Assembly (NCBI RefSeq): GCF_017874455.1 | Contig: NZ_JAGGLN010000006.1 | Location: forward strand, 1 to 64,000 | DNA from: Methanobacterium aggregans | GTDB lineage: Archaea > Methanobacteriota > Methanobacteria > Methanobacteriales > Methanobacteriaceae | Length of the DNA stretch: 64,000 bases | Direction of reading: 5' to 3' | Shown here: piece after piece, positions 36,906 through 44,715 of the stretch | How the letters are laid out: the number at the start of each line of letters is the position of its first letter | How positions within the stretch are numbered: position 1 is the stretch's first letter | Made by a program: the position numbers and the translations under genes | Notes under the pieces: model-generated | Told to the model about the DNA's origin: nothing | What the model saw: only the letters and a program-made list of their open reading frames with translations | The model's database searches: none

Positions 36906-37316
36906 ATGAGATCTTTAGAAATAAATGGAAATCTTGACTCAAAAAGGAAGTTGGTCATGACTTTGTACTGGATAAATCGAAAAACAGCAACCATTGAAGG
37001 ATGTGCTCCATTTCTCATTCAAAGAATCAAAACAGAAAGAACAACCCATGTTGCAGAAGATGGAAAATTTCTAAAATTTTCTGAAGGCGTTTTAGGTGAT
37101 GTTCTGACAGATATGGATGAATTAAAAATGGTTGAGTTTGATATTAATTTCGGTAACGAGGATATAAAAGCATCCATCCACGAGGACATTTTATCTGTAT
37201 CCTTATCAAGAACAAAGGAACTTGAAGACGAGATAATTGAAAAATTGAAATATGAATCAGAAAGGAAATATCCCCATGTTTGCTCTAAGTTTTACAGGCG
37301 TTTAGGTATTAATTGA
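36906..37316 (+). CDS. Uncharacterised 136-residue protein
   Basis: A soluble alpha/beta protein with no recognised domain. It contains VMTLYWINRKTATIEGCAPFLIQRIKTERTTHV, VLGDVLTDMDELKMVEFDINFGNEDIKASIHEDILSVSLSRT, and a charged helical tail. GAAGGGGG lies before the ATG. The strong promoter and operator upstream argue that it is a real, regulated gene, perhaps sharing its regulator with the following MFS pump gene. Confidence 0.7.
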   Translation: MRSLEINGNLDSKRKLVMTLYWINRKTATIEGCAPFLIQRIKTERTTHVAEDGKFLKFSEGVLGDVLTDMDELKMVEFDINFGNEDIKASIHEDILSVSLSRTKELEDEIIEKLKYESERKYPHVCSKFYRRLGIN

Positions 37317-37424
37317 ATATAAAGTTTTTTAAGATTTTTTAAAGGGTTTAAATACTACGTTTACATCATTCCCTTAAAAAATGGGTAAAACAACCTTCAT
37401 ATCCCCAAATACTACAAACTCCAC

Positions 37425-37457
37425 GGTTATTAAATAACCCATGGTCATATTATAACC
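37425..37457 (+). promoter_or_regulatory. Tandem palindromic operator before the MFS pump
   Basis: GGTTAT-TAA-ATAACC (37425-37439) is followed by GGTCAT-ATT-ATAACC (37443-37457), 18 bases centre to centre. The core GTTAT-N3-ATAAC equals the one at 36842-36858. A TTTAAATA at about 37348 could be the TATA box. Confidence 0.6.
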
Positions 37458-37580
37458 GATGGTATGGATGTTGGAATTGATAAGTAGTTAAAATTCCCTT
37501 TAAAAAAGTTTAAGAATTTAAAAAGGATTTGAATGCATTGATCATTTGATAAATTCGTTAATAAATTGAGAGGATTTAAA

Positions 37581-39002
37581 ATGGAAGGAACAACACATAA
37601 AAAAATAAATTTAGAGGATAAAACCTACAAAACCAAGCATGTGATTCTTGCCATAATTTTTGTAGGCATATTCATGTCAAGTTTGGATGCTTACATGGTC
37701 AGCATAGCCCTACCTAACATCACAACCTACTTCAACGTTAATCTGCACCAGTCCCAGTGGGTTATAACAGGGTACCTCCTTGTTATGACTGCCTTGTTCA
37801 TACCCCTTGGAAAGGCATCTGAATACACTGGAAAGACCCGGATGTTCATTGCAGGATTCACACTCTTCACCATAAGTTCCCTTGCCTGTGGAATTGCCAC
37901 GAACATGGATCAACTGATACTTTTCCGTCTTTTACAGGCCGCAGGAGCTTCCATGGTTATTGGAGTTGGAGGTGCAATCATATTTCTGGTGGCACTGCCT
38001 GAAGAGAGGGGAAGAGCAATGGGATATCTGGGAGCAGTTACATCCATAGGTGCACTCCTGGGACCTGTAATTGGGGGTTCAATCACCCAGTTCCTGGGCT
38101 GGCAATATCTATTCTTTATCAATGTCCCAATTGGGATTTTACTCTTCATATTCGCTTTGAAATACCTCAAAATTCCTGAAAAAACATCTGAAAGCTTTGA
38201 AATGGACTGGTTAGGGGCCTTAACCTTGATTGTCTTTGTAGCTTCACTCTTGATGTTCTGCAGTGAACTTGCAGATGGAAACCACTTAACTACCTTGTTG
38301 GTCTATGGCTTCATTTCCATCCTTTCACTTGCAGCGTTCATAGTGAGGGAATCCAGATATGAAAAACCATTGTTGGACCTATCAGTATTCAAAAATAAAC
38401 TGTTCACCCTTGCAATCGTGAGCATGATGCTCTTCAACATGGCAATAGCTGCTGCAAATTTCATTGGGCCCTTCTACCTCCAGGGAGCTATGAACTACAA
38501 GCCCGCCCAGGTAGGTTTACTCTTTCTGATGGTGCCCCTTTTGATGGTGGGTGCATCTCCACTTGGAGGATGGATATACGATAAACATCACCAAAAATAT
38601 GCAGCTGCATCTGCTGTACTTATAGGAGCATTTGCATTCTTTTTAATGGCCTATGCATTCTTTAAAATGAATCTGGTTCTTATTGTACTGTCATTCGCTT
38701 TGTGGGGTGTTGGAAGAGGATTGTACAATGGACCCAACGGTACCGAGACAATGAGTTCTCTGCCACCTCAAAAATCTGCGACTGCATCAACTGTGATGTT
38801 CACAACAGGAAGCCTTGCAATGGCCATTGGAATTTCACTTGCAACCGTGTTCCTAACCTTCCAACTCAGTACTATGGGTTACAACGGGGCTGTACTTGCG
38901 GCAGGACACACTTTACTTTCAAATTCCATCAGCACCATCATAATGGCTGCAGGTTTTGCCTGTGTGTTATCTGCACTTGTGGCAGTATTAAGAAACAGAT
39001 GA
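37581..39002 (+). CDS. MFS efflux transporter, EmrB/QacA type
   Basis: The 473-residue membrane protein has about 14 hydrophobic helices. Family motifs are SLDAYMVSIALPNI in TM1, GKASEYTGKTRMFIAG in loop 2-3, FRLLQAAGASMVIG, and the antiporter motif C-like GALLGPVIGGSITQFLGWQYLFFINVPIG. DHA2 pumps export drugs or metal-active compounds using the proton gradient. GAGAGG lies before the ATG; a TTG at 37566 is in frame. Tandem palindromes upstream suggest repression relieved by a ligand. Confidence 0.88.
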   Translation: MEGTTHKKINLEDKTYKTKHVILAIIFVGIFMSSLDAYMVSIALPNITTYFNVNLHQSQWVITGYLLVMTALFIPLGKASEYTGKTRMFIAGFTLFTISSLACGIATNMDQLILFRLLQAAGASMVIGVGGAIIFLVALPEERGRAMGYLGAVTSIGALLGPVIGGSITQFLGWQYLFFINVPIGILLFIFALKYLKIPEKTSESFEMDWLGALTLIVFVASLLMFCSELADGNHLTTLLVYGFISILSLAAFIVRESRYEKPLLDLSVFKNKLFTLAIVSMMLFNMAIAAANFIGPFYLQGAMNYKPAQVGLLFLMVPLLMVGASPLGGWIYDKHHQKYAAASAVLIGAFAFFLMAYAFFKMNLVLIVLSFALWGVGRGLYNGPNGTETMSSLPPQKSATASTVMFTTGSLAMAIGISLATVFLTFQLSTMGYNGAVLAAGHTLLSNSISTIIMAAGFACVLSALVAVLRNR

Positions 39003-39083
39003 ATTATTACAAATTTTAATAAATATGTTATTATACTAAAAAACTTTTAAGAAACTAGGGGTAAAAATGGCTGAAACTATATT

Positions 39084-39103
39084 TAAATGATAAATATCAT
39101 TTA
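39084..39103. repeat. Perfect 20-base palindrome
   Basis: TAAATGATA-AA-TATCATTTA is a perfect inverted repeat between the MFS gene and the startless small frame. It could be an operator; no gene is assigned. Confidence 0.55.
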
Positions 39104-39137
39104 TAATATTTAAATTTGTTCAGGGAGGTGATATTAG

Positions 39138-39293
39138 AGGTTATCTGGTTCCCAGCTTGTTAAGGAAGGTAAAATCTCTGCCAGTCAATTGGATACCCTC
39201 AGCAGACCACTTGTACCAAGGGACGTGTTCATGGAGATATTCAATCAAAGTGTAGAAGAACATTTGAACGTATATAAAGCCAATTTTAGATGA
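39138..39293 (+). pseudogene. 51-codon open frame without a normal start, possible small-gene remnant
   Basis: The frame reads RLSGSQLVKEGKIS, then SQLDTLSRPLVPRDVFMEIF and NQSVEEHLNVYKANFR before TGA. It has protein-like composition and follows a strong GGGAGGTGAT (39123-39132), yet there is no ATG, GTG or TTG in place and a TAG closes the frame just upstream. A single lost T near 39141 would restore an open start at ATT (39133). It may be a decayed gene or a very unusual start. The rest of 39003-39376 holds the palindrome and promoter sequences. Confidence 0.35.
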
Positions 39294-39376
39294 ATATTAA
39301 ATCTTTAGGATTATTTAAGGTGTTCAAAGTTTTTGAAGTAAATTTAAATTCATATCAATAAAAAGAGGTGTTTTTA

Positions 39377-39811
39377 ATGGATATAGAAATTTTTCCCCAC
39401 AGGTATTTGAGTGCAGACACAACTGAGAAGTTACTGAAGGATCTTGAGGAAATTGAAGGTGTGAACAGAATGGTTCTACAGGGACAGAGGCTTCCCCCTG
39501 CTGAAAGTGGACATCCTGATAGGAGGATAATAATCATCAAAGGTGAAGAAATGGATCTGCAGGTTAAAACAGGCAGGGTTTTGATGGAGATCCAAGGTGA
39601 GGATGTTGTGGATGAGGTGAGGAACGTTTGTAATGAACTTCTACCCTTTGGCTTCAACATACACTTCGGAACTTTTATCCGAAAAGAAAAAACAGTTACA
39701 GACAATCTGAAGTACGGAGAAAAGCTTGATGAACTTCCAGAGAACATGGTAGGCTTAACTGACCAGAATGCACTCCTGAAGGAGAGGGCAACCATAATCA
39801 AGCGGAAATAA
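39377..39811 (+). CDS. mcrD: Methyl-coenzyme M reductase operon protein D (McrD), outside an mcr operon
   Basis: The 144-residue protein matches McrD throughout: IEIFPHRYLSADTTEKLL, the RLPPAESGHPDRR block, LQVKTGRVLMEI, LLPFGFNIHFGTFIRKEKTVTD and KYGEKLDELPENMVGLTDQNALLKERA. McrD is encoded in the mcrBDCGA operon and is thought to assist methyl-coenzyme M reductase maturation or F430 handling. Here no mcrA, B, C or G gene is near, so this is an orphan copy. GAGGTG lies before the ATG at 39377. A TATA-like GTATATAAAG lies near 39268. Confidence 0.92.
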   Translation: MDIEIFPHRYLSADTTEKLLKDLEEIEGVNRMVLQGQRLPPAESGHPDRRIIIIKGEEMDLQVKTGRVLMEIQGEDVVDEVRNVCNELLPFGFNIHFGTFIRKEKTVTDNLKYGEKLDELPENMVGLTDQNALLKERATIIKRK

Positions 39812-39895
39812 TATTTTTTCACTAAATTACAAACTTTTTATATTTTTTTTAAAATCAAACTAAAAACAGTGAATTCCATAAAAAAATCAGAATAA

Positions 39896-39914
39896 GGAAG
39901 GCTTAAAGCCTTCC
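39896..39914. terminator. Bidirectional terminator hairpin
   Basis: GGAAGGC (39896-39902) and GCCTTCC (39908-39914) form a perfect stem with a TTAAA loop. T-rich tracts lie on both sides, so it can serve mcrD on the plus strand and the signal peptidase unit on the minus strand. Confidence 0.65.
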
Positions 39915-39929
39915 AACTTATTTTAAAAC

Positions 39930-40631
39930 TCAGTAAACCTTCACAACACCAATGACGCTGCTTCTTGAAAGCCATGCATCCAGAGGACTCTTGGTTACTG
40001 TAACAACTTCGTAGGTTCCATTTCCCATGTCCTGTTGGGTTTCATAGGTATCAACCTCTCTGTTATCACTTTTGAGGTACACTTTACTTCCGCTAATCTT
40101 TGCAACCCTTTTAACTATGAGGCCGTAGCTTGGATGTTCTGCTATGACGATGTCTCCAACTTTGATGTTCTTGGTTTTAACTGCAACGATGTCCTGCCCA
40201 TCCTGAAGGGTTGGGACCATTGAAGTTCCATCCACGGTTGCTGGGAAAGGCAGGGTGTCTGTTCCGAACTGTGAAACTACCGTAACATCTGCAGTGTAAT
40301 TATATTTTGCTGCAATACTCTTAATATCCTTCTTAAGGCTCTGCACGGTACTGCTTTCGCTTTGAACATCTGCATCGGCTGTGCTGTTCATCCTTGCAAT
40401 CATCTTGGCTGGAACAGCTGAGTTGTCTGCTGCTGTTGCATGAAGGGATACATCGGTTCCATCTGTTTTAACCACGATGTTCACATGATGATGGGCTGCT
40501 TCTGCTGTCTGGTTAGGGGTTACGTTGGATATGGTCAGTTTATCAGTATTTTCTGTTGGGTAGAATGCCACCACAAATGCAGCTAAAACCACCACTATTA
40601 TTCCTATACTTGCAATTACTTTAGTTCTCAA
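39930..40631 (-). CDS. Signal peptidase I-like membrane serine protease
   Basis: The 233-residue protein has an N-terminal membrane anchor (VIASIGIIVVVLAAFVVAF), an extracellular region of about 100 residues and an S26-type catalytic core: VDGTSMVPTLQDGQDIV with the Ser nucleophile near residue 138, GDIVIAEHPSYGLIVKRVAKISG, and VYLKSDN. The residue at the general-base position is Lys (IVKRV), as in bacterial type I enzymes, rather than the His usual in archaeal Sec11-like enzymes. The start is a TTG. It lies 17 bases after the TPR gene, probably as one operon. Confidence 0.8.
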   Translation of the reverse strand: MRTKVIASIGIIVVVLAAFVVAFYPTENTDKLTISNVTPNQTAEAAHHHVNIVVKTDGTDVSLHATAADNSAVPAKMIARMNSTADADVQSESSTVQSLKKDIKSIAAKYNYTADVTVVSQFGTDTLPFPATVDGTSMVPTLQDGQDIVAVKTKNIKVGDIVIAEHPSYGLIVKRVAKISGSKVYLKSDNREVDTYETQQDMGNGTYEVVTVTKSPLDAWLSRSSVIGVVKVY

Positions 40632-40648
40632 TTTTTACCACTTTCAGG

Positions 40649-41137
40649 TTATTTTGTTAATTTTTCCTCAAGTTCCATCTTGTTCTCAAGGACAACCCCA
40701 TTACTGGGATCGATATCAAGGGCTTTGTTGTAATATTCAAGGGCTTCAGTGTAACTTCCAGTCCTGCTGAGTATCATGGCCTTGTTGTTGAGGATGTTAA
40801 CACGATCCACGTCCTTCAATTTCATATCAAGAATACGGTCCATGCATTCCAGCGCACCCTTGAAGTCTTCCATTTTATAGAGGAGGGCTGATTTATTGTG
40901 CCATGCCCTGATGAAATCAGGATCAAGTTCTATGGATTTCTCGTAGCACCTCATTGATTCCTCTTCATTACCGAGGTTCTGCTGGGCAACACCCCTGTCA
41001 CACCATGCAGATGCAAATTCAGGGTCAAAGGTAATTGATCGTTCAAACTCCTGGTTTGCACCTGAAAAATCTCCCTTATCCATCTTTTTAAGCCCTTTCT
41101 TGTAGGCTGAATGTTTATCAGGTCCAAGTAAACCCAT
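40649..41137 (-). CDS. Tetratricopeptide repeat protein
   Basis: The 162-residue protein consists of about four TPR units, for example GDFSGANQEFERSITFDPEF, GNEEESMRCYEKSIELDPDF and GSYTEALEYYNKALDIDPSN. TPR solenoids bind other proteins. GGAGGAT sits before the ATG. It is upstream of the signal-peptidase-like gene and likely co-transcribed. Confidence 0.88.
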   Translation of the reverse strand: MGLLGPDKHSAYKKGLKKMDKGDFSGANQEFERSITFDPEFASAWCDRGVAQQNLGNEEESMRCYEKSIELDPDFIRAWHNKSALLYKMEDFKGALECMDRILDMKLKDVDRVNILNNKAMILSRTGSYTEALEYYNKALDIDPSNGVVLENKMELEEKLTK

Positions 41138-41243
41138 TTAATAATCCTCCATGATAATTTTAATGCCTATTACTATATGGTTGAAGAAGTTAAAAAAAAT
41201 ATGCATTTGCTGTGTTATTAAAAAAATAAAGGGTTTCATTCAT

Positions 41244-41834
41244 TTAATAAACACAACTTCTGATGGCTGTGTAGGATGCACTTGCTCCATTGTTGAGATT
41301 GTACTGTACGTATGCACGGTTTTTCTTTTTACTCCAGTTCTTCCAGCTTGTTTTTCCCTGAGAGTAACCATTCTTCATTATGGTGTTGAGATTTCCACTT
41401 CTGTAGGTGATCTTGGGTTTTAAAGATTTGGCCTGATTTTCGTACTTCGTATGGGCTGAACTGGATTCTCCACTGATGCAGTGGGGTGCTGAGAAGGTGT
41501 CAGATATGTAATGTGACGCAACACCAAAACAGTAACTTGCCTGTTTGTATTTACCGGTTCTGTAGTAATATTTACCCTTGTTAAGCCAGTTAGTTGCTCT
41601 GGTGTAACTGTATGGGTAACTGTGTGATCTGAAGTCATGAAACTTCTCATCTGGATCATTGGATCCATCCCTCATTGCAGAGAGGCTCAATTTCTTCTGG
41701 ACGTTGTGTGGCATCCCATAATAGACGCTGTAAGCAATATCGGAGTGTGTTTTCCAGGTCCAGGCAGTGGACGCTGGCATGAAGACAAAAGAAACCACCA
41801 TAAATATCATTAAAATGTTGAAAAACCTTTTCAA
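41244..41834 (-). CDS. Secreted zinc-dependent phospholipase C/nuclease-fold protein
   Basis: The 196-residue protein has a signal peptide (FFNILMIFMVVSFVFMPASTA) followed at once by WTWKTH, the form in which the mature N-terminal Trp helps bind zinc in bacterial phospholipase C and S1-P1 nucleases. Further ligands are SNDPDEKFHDFRSHSYP and SHYISDTFSAPH. The likely reaction is hydrolysis of phosphodiesters such as phospholipids or nucleic acids outside the cell. The start is a TTG with GGAGG nine bases before it. A TATA box (TTTATATAG on the minus strand) lies near 41886-41894. Confidence 0.8.
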   Translation of the reverse strand: MKRFFNILMIFMVVSFVFMPASTAWTWKTHSDIAYSVYYGMPHNVQKKLSLSAMRDGSNDPDEKFHDFRSHSYPYSYTRATNWLNKGKYYYRTGKYKQASYCFGVASHYISDTFSAPHCISGESSSAHTKYENQAKSLKPKITYRSGNLNTIMKNGYSQGKTSWKNWSKKKNRAYVQYNLNNGASASYTAIRSCVY

Positions 41835-42113
41835 TCAAAAAAACCTCCTATAACTTGAATCCAATGAACTAATTACATTTTTTTCCTATATAAATCTTAC
41901 TTATAATGATATTGGAGGTAATTCAAATATAAACTCATTTAATTTTATAATTAATCCTTTTTAATCCTTTTTTAAGTAATTAATTTGTTTATATGGTTAT
42001 ATTACCTATTTTGATTGTTAATGAATCTGGGATTGGTTTAAATTAATCAATACTTTTTTATAAGTTGCATAACGATATTTATTATTATATTAATCTATTT
42101 GGGGGTTTGAAAA

Positions 42114-42635
42114 ATGACTGAAACGAGAAACGTAGTTGTGGGAATTCTTGCAGTGATACTTGGGTTGGTGGTTATAATCTTTCCATTGATCGGTGTCTCA
42201 ACCCTCAGTGATCTTGCAGGTGTTGGAATAATCTTTCTGGGTATCTGGCTTTTGGCGCAGAGCTTCAAGGCTTGGGAGACAAGTGTGGCAGCAGCAGTAG
42301 CAGATCTGATCCTTGCAGTACTTGCAATTCTCTGGGGTGTGATGTTCCTTGGAAACATCAAAGCATTTGCCTTCTTAACCTTCCTGGCACTTTACATCGT
42401 TGGCTTCTTCATAATAATAAGTGGATTAACAGCTCTTTTCTCTGATAAAAGCCTTAAGGGAAAGGCCATAGGGCTGCTGGGTGTTCTACTGGGTGTTTTC
42501 TTCTTGATCTTCAGCGTGTACCTGAAGAATCCTCTGGTACTGGCTGCAACCATAGGTGCATTCCTTATAGTAGCCGGAGTAGTGGAGATATTTGATCTCC
42601 TGGGGGAGAAGACATCTCCTGAAGTCATGCAATGA
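42114..42635 (+). CDS. DUF308/HdeD-like membrane protein
   Basis: The 173-residue protein consists of six hydrophobic helices in three pairs, with the HdeD/DUF308 pattern (VVVGILAVILGLVVIIFPLIGVSTL, then GIIFLGIWLLAQSFKAW). HdeD in bacteria is linked to acid resistance; archaeal members have no known job. GGGGGT lies nine bases before the ATG. Confidence 0.8.
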   Translation: MTETRNVVVGILAVILGLVVIIFPLIGVSTLSDLAGVGIIFLGIWLLAQSFKAWETSVAAAVADLILAVLAILWGVMFLGNIKAFAFLTFLALYIVGFFIIISGLTALFSDKSLKGKAIGLLGVLLGVFFLIFSVYLKNPLVLAATIGAFLIVAGVVEIFDLLGEKTSPEVMQ

Positions 42636-42680
42636 TCCTTCAATTCATTTTGAAGGAGTCATTTTTTTTCTTTTTTTTAA
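42636..42680 (+). terminator. Terminator after the DUF308 gene
   Basis: TCCTTCAA (42636-42643) pairs perfectly with TTGAAGGA (42650-42657) around TTCATT and is followed by a long T-rich tract. The gap from here to 42979 is AT-rich with nothing further recognised. Confidence 0.85.
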
Positions 42681-42979
42681 AAAAATAGGGATATAAATTT
42701 AAATGACTTTAACTCAGTAATTTAAGTTTAAAAAAAATTCATGATCCTATATATGAAAATTGATCCCGATTGGGTTCCATTTAACATCCCTTTGTTTAAA
42801 TATGATACCATGAAAAGAATAGTTTTTAAGGGTAACTGACAAATTATATAAAGTTATATAGAAAATAAATCAAATGATAAGTATTGGAGATCATTGTAAG
42901 TAGAGTCCTATTTTTCTGATCACCATAACTAACACTGAAAAAGCTTTAAAAGCATTATTCAGGTTAAAAATGCGATTTT

Positions 42980-43020
42980 GAGTACTGTTTACAGATGCAT
43001 GTTCCAGTACTCTTATAAAA
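42980..43020 (+). promoter_or_regulatory. Inverted repeat and TATA box of the 31-residue peptide gene
   Basis: GAGTACTG (42980-42987) and CAGTACTC (43005-43012) form a perfect 8-base inverted repeat with a 17-base spacer. The TATA box CTTATAAAA (43012-43020) begins where the right arm ends. Transcription should start near 43038, leaving a leader of about 16 bases. Confidence 0.6.
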
Positions 43021-43053
43021 CATCAAAATCAACAAATATTAGGAGTGAATAAA

Positions 43054-43149
43054 ATGGCAAAAGTGAAAGGAACCAATAAAAGATCAAGACCAAAATCAAA
43101 CTACAAAAAACCTGGAAGCAAAAGGGGAAGAGGAGTTAAAAGGAGATAA
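43054..43149 (+). CDS. 31-residue highly basic peptide
   Basis: The gene is complete: TATA box, AGGAG seven to eight bases before the ATG, 31 codons and its own perfect terminator. The product is made of K, R, G, S, P and N (AKVKGTNKRSRPKSNYKK, then PGSKRGRGVKRR) with no hydrophobic core, so it is probably disordered and binds nucleic acid or the ribosome. I do not know a family. Confidence 0.75.
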   Translation: MAKVKGTNKRSRPKSNYKKPGSKRGRGVKRR

Positions 43150-43190
43150 TTTCTTACTGAAATTATCTCCATAAATTCTCAATTTTTTTT
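43142..43190 (+). terminator. Terminator overlapping the 3' end of the basic peptide gene
   Basis: GGAGATAATTTC (43142-43153) pairs perfectly with GAAATTATCTCC (43159-43170) around TTACT, followed by a run of eight T. The gap 43191-43533 is AT-rich; CATATAATATAA near 43452 may be the TATA box of the next gene. Confidence 0.85.
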
Positions 43191-43533
43191 ATGGTTCATT
43201 TTGTCCTGTAAATTCATTAAAATCTTATTTTTAAGTTGATAACATTTCTGTTCAAGGTTATTTTACTTATAAAAACTTTTAAATTAAGTTTCAATTATTC
43301 TCAGATTTAAATTTACTTTTCAACCTTAAAGAAGACTTTTTTTAACTTTTTAAGTTCATTTTATCGATTAATATTACGATGTAACATTTTTTTCTTAATA
43401 TTTTCAGTTCTGATTATAATAATCATCTATGAAAATTTAAGAGATGAGGGTCATATAATATAACGAAGTAGTGATCTAAGAAGACAAAATCTGAATCTTA
43501 TGGAATATTAAAACCAAAAAGCTGGTGGTAGAT

Positions 43534-43842
43534 ATGGAACATGGGATGAGAGCGGAACACATGCATGGTTCAGGACACAGCCATATGCATGACTACGGGA
43601 AAAAGGCATGGATGGAGAAGATGTTCATGAAGGAAATGATGGAACATCTCTCTGAAGAGGATAAAAGGAAAATTGCAGCTGCAAAGTTGGACATGAAGAT
43701 ATCCCGCCTGGAAAAGCAATTAGAGATAATGAAGGAAAAGAAGAAAATCATTGACATGAAAATGGAAATGAAAGCACAGATGAAGGGCCAGAAGATTGAG
43801 CTCCTGAAGATGATGCGGGACATGATAAAGTACAAGATGTAA
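43534..43842 (+). CDS. His/Met-rich coiled-coil protein
   Basis: The 102-residue protein starts with a His-Met segment (EHGMRAEHMHGSGHSHMHDYG) and continues as a long helix with heptad character, very rich in Met, Lys and Glu (KISRLEKQLEIMKEKKKIIDMKMEMKAQMKGQK). The His/Met head could bind Cu, Ni or Co. No enzymatic motif is seen. The ATG at 43534 has GGTGGT five bases upstream; a GTG at 43525 is in frame. Confidence 0.75.
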   Translation: MEHGMRAEHMHGSGHSHMHDYGKKAWMEKMFMKEMMEHLSEEDKRKIAAAKLDMKISRLEKQLEIMKEKKKIIDMKMEMKAQMKGQKIELLKMMRDMIKYKM

Positions 43843-43893
43843 ACCAGTAAGATGATATCATTGATACTGGTTTACAATCCTCTCTTTTTTTTT
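43839..43893 (+). terminator. Terminator after the His/Met-rich gene
   Basis: GTAAACCAGTA (43839-43849) pairs perfectly with TACTGGTTTAC (43865-43875) and is followed by a T-run at 43885-43893. It overlaps the stop codon. Confidence 0.85.
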
Positions 43894-44027
43894 GAAGATA
43901 TGATCAGTACTCTTTTTCATGGAATCTGAATTTTTTTTCATTGAATTATAACTTGAAATTGTTATTTGGTAATTTCAAAATATTAAGAACCTTTATATTA
44001 AGTTATAATTAACATTAAGATGAGAAA

Positions 44028-44642
44028 ATGAATGTAAATAGAAACATAATTGATTCTCTGCGATATCCCCTTAAAGATTGGGTGAAGCTGATCCTACTGG
44101 GAATAATTTTGATAATTCCAGTTGTGAATTTTATTGGCTTAGGATACTATTTAAGAATCATAAAATCAACTTTGGCAGGTTCAGATGAACTTCCAGACTT
44201 TGAAGGTGTTGGAGAATTATTTACTGATGGTATAAAATTTTTAGCAGTCTGTATGATCTATGCAATTGTACCTTTACTCTTCTATGCACTTTCCTCTGCC
44301 TTCCCAGGGTCTGCAACTTTACCAATTATGGCCACAAGTTTTGCCCTAATAATCAGCATATTTGCATATGTGGGTATAGCCAACATGGCTTTTCATGGCA
44401 GTGAAATAGGTGCGGGGTTGAGATATGGTGAAATACTGGATAGAATTGCAGCAATTGGGTGGGGAAGTTACATCCTTTGGTGGATAGTACTGACGTTAAT
44501 CATAACAGTTGCAGGATTTATCATTGGCATGGTTGGAGGCATTCTCTTATTCTTTGTCTTAGGTCTCCCTGTTGTTTTATTGGGATACGGCTACTTAATG
44601 ATATTCCACGCAAGGTCCGTTGCATTGACATTTGCATCTTGA
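44028..44642 (+). CDS. DUF4013 membrane protein
   Basis: The 204-residue protein has the DUF4013 opening (SLRYPLKDWVKLILLGIILIIPVVNFIGLGYYLRIIKSTLAG, then LPDFEG) and five to six hydrophobic helices. The family is widespread in methanogens and of unknown function. It ends about 70 bases before the next gene, so the two could be co-transcribed. Confidence 0.82.
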   Translation: MNVNRNIIDSLRYPLKDWVKLILLGIILIIPVVNFIGLGYYLRIIKSTLAGSDELPDFEGVGELFTDGIKFLAVCMIYAIVPLLFYALSSAFPGSATLPIMATSFALIISIFAYVGIANMAFHGSEIGAGLRYGEILDRIAAIGWGSYILWWIVLTLIITVAGFIIGMVGGILLFFVLGLPVVLLGYGYLMIFHARSVALTFAS

Positions 44643-44715
44643 GAGAATAACAAGAGCTGAAGAACCAAGAAATAGAGTTGAGTTATTTACATGTTTTGTA
44701 TCTGGAGGTGTTTAA

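Noticed and set aside
37381..37437. 18-codon frame MGKTTF... before the MFS gene
   Set aside because: It ends inside the operator palindromes, lacks a ribosome site and is too short to support.
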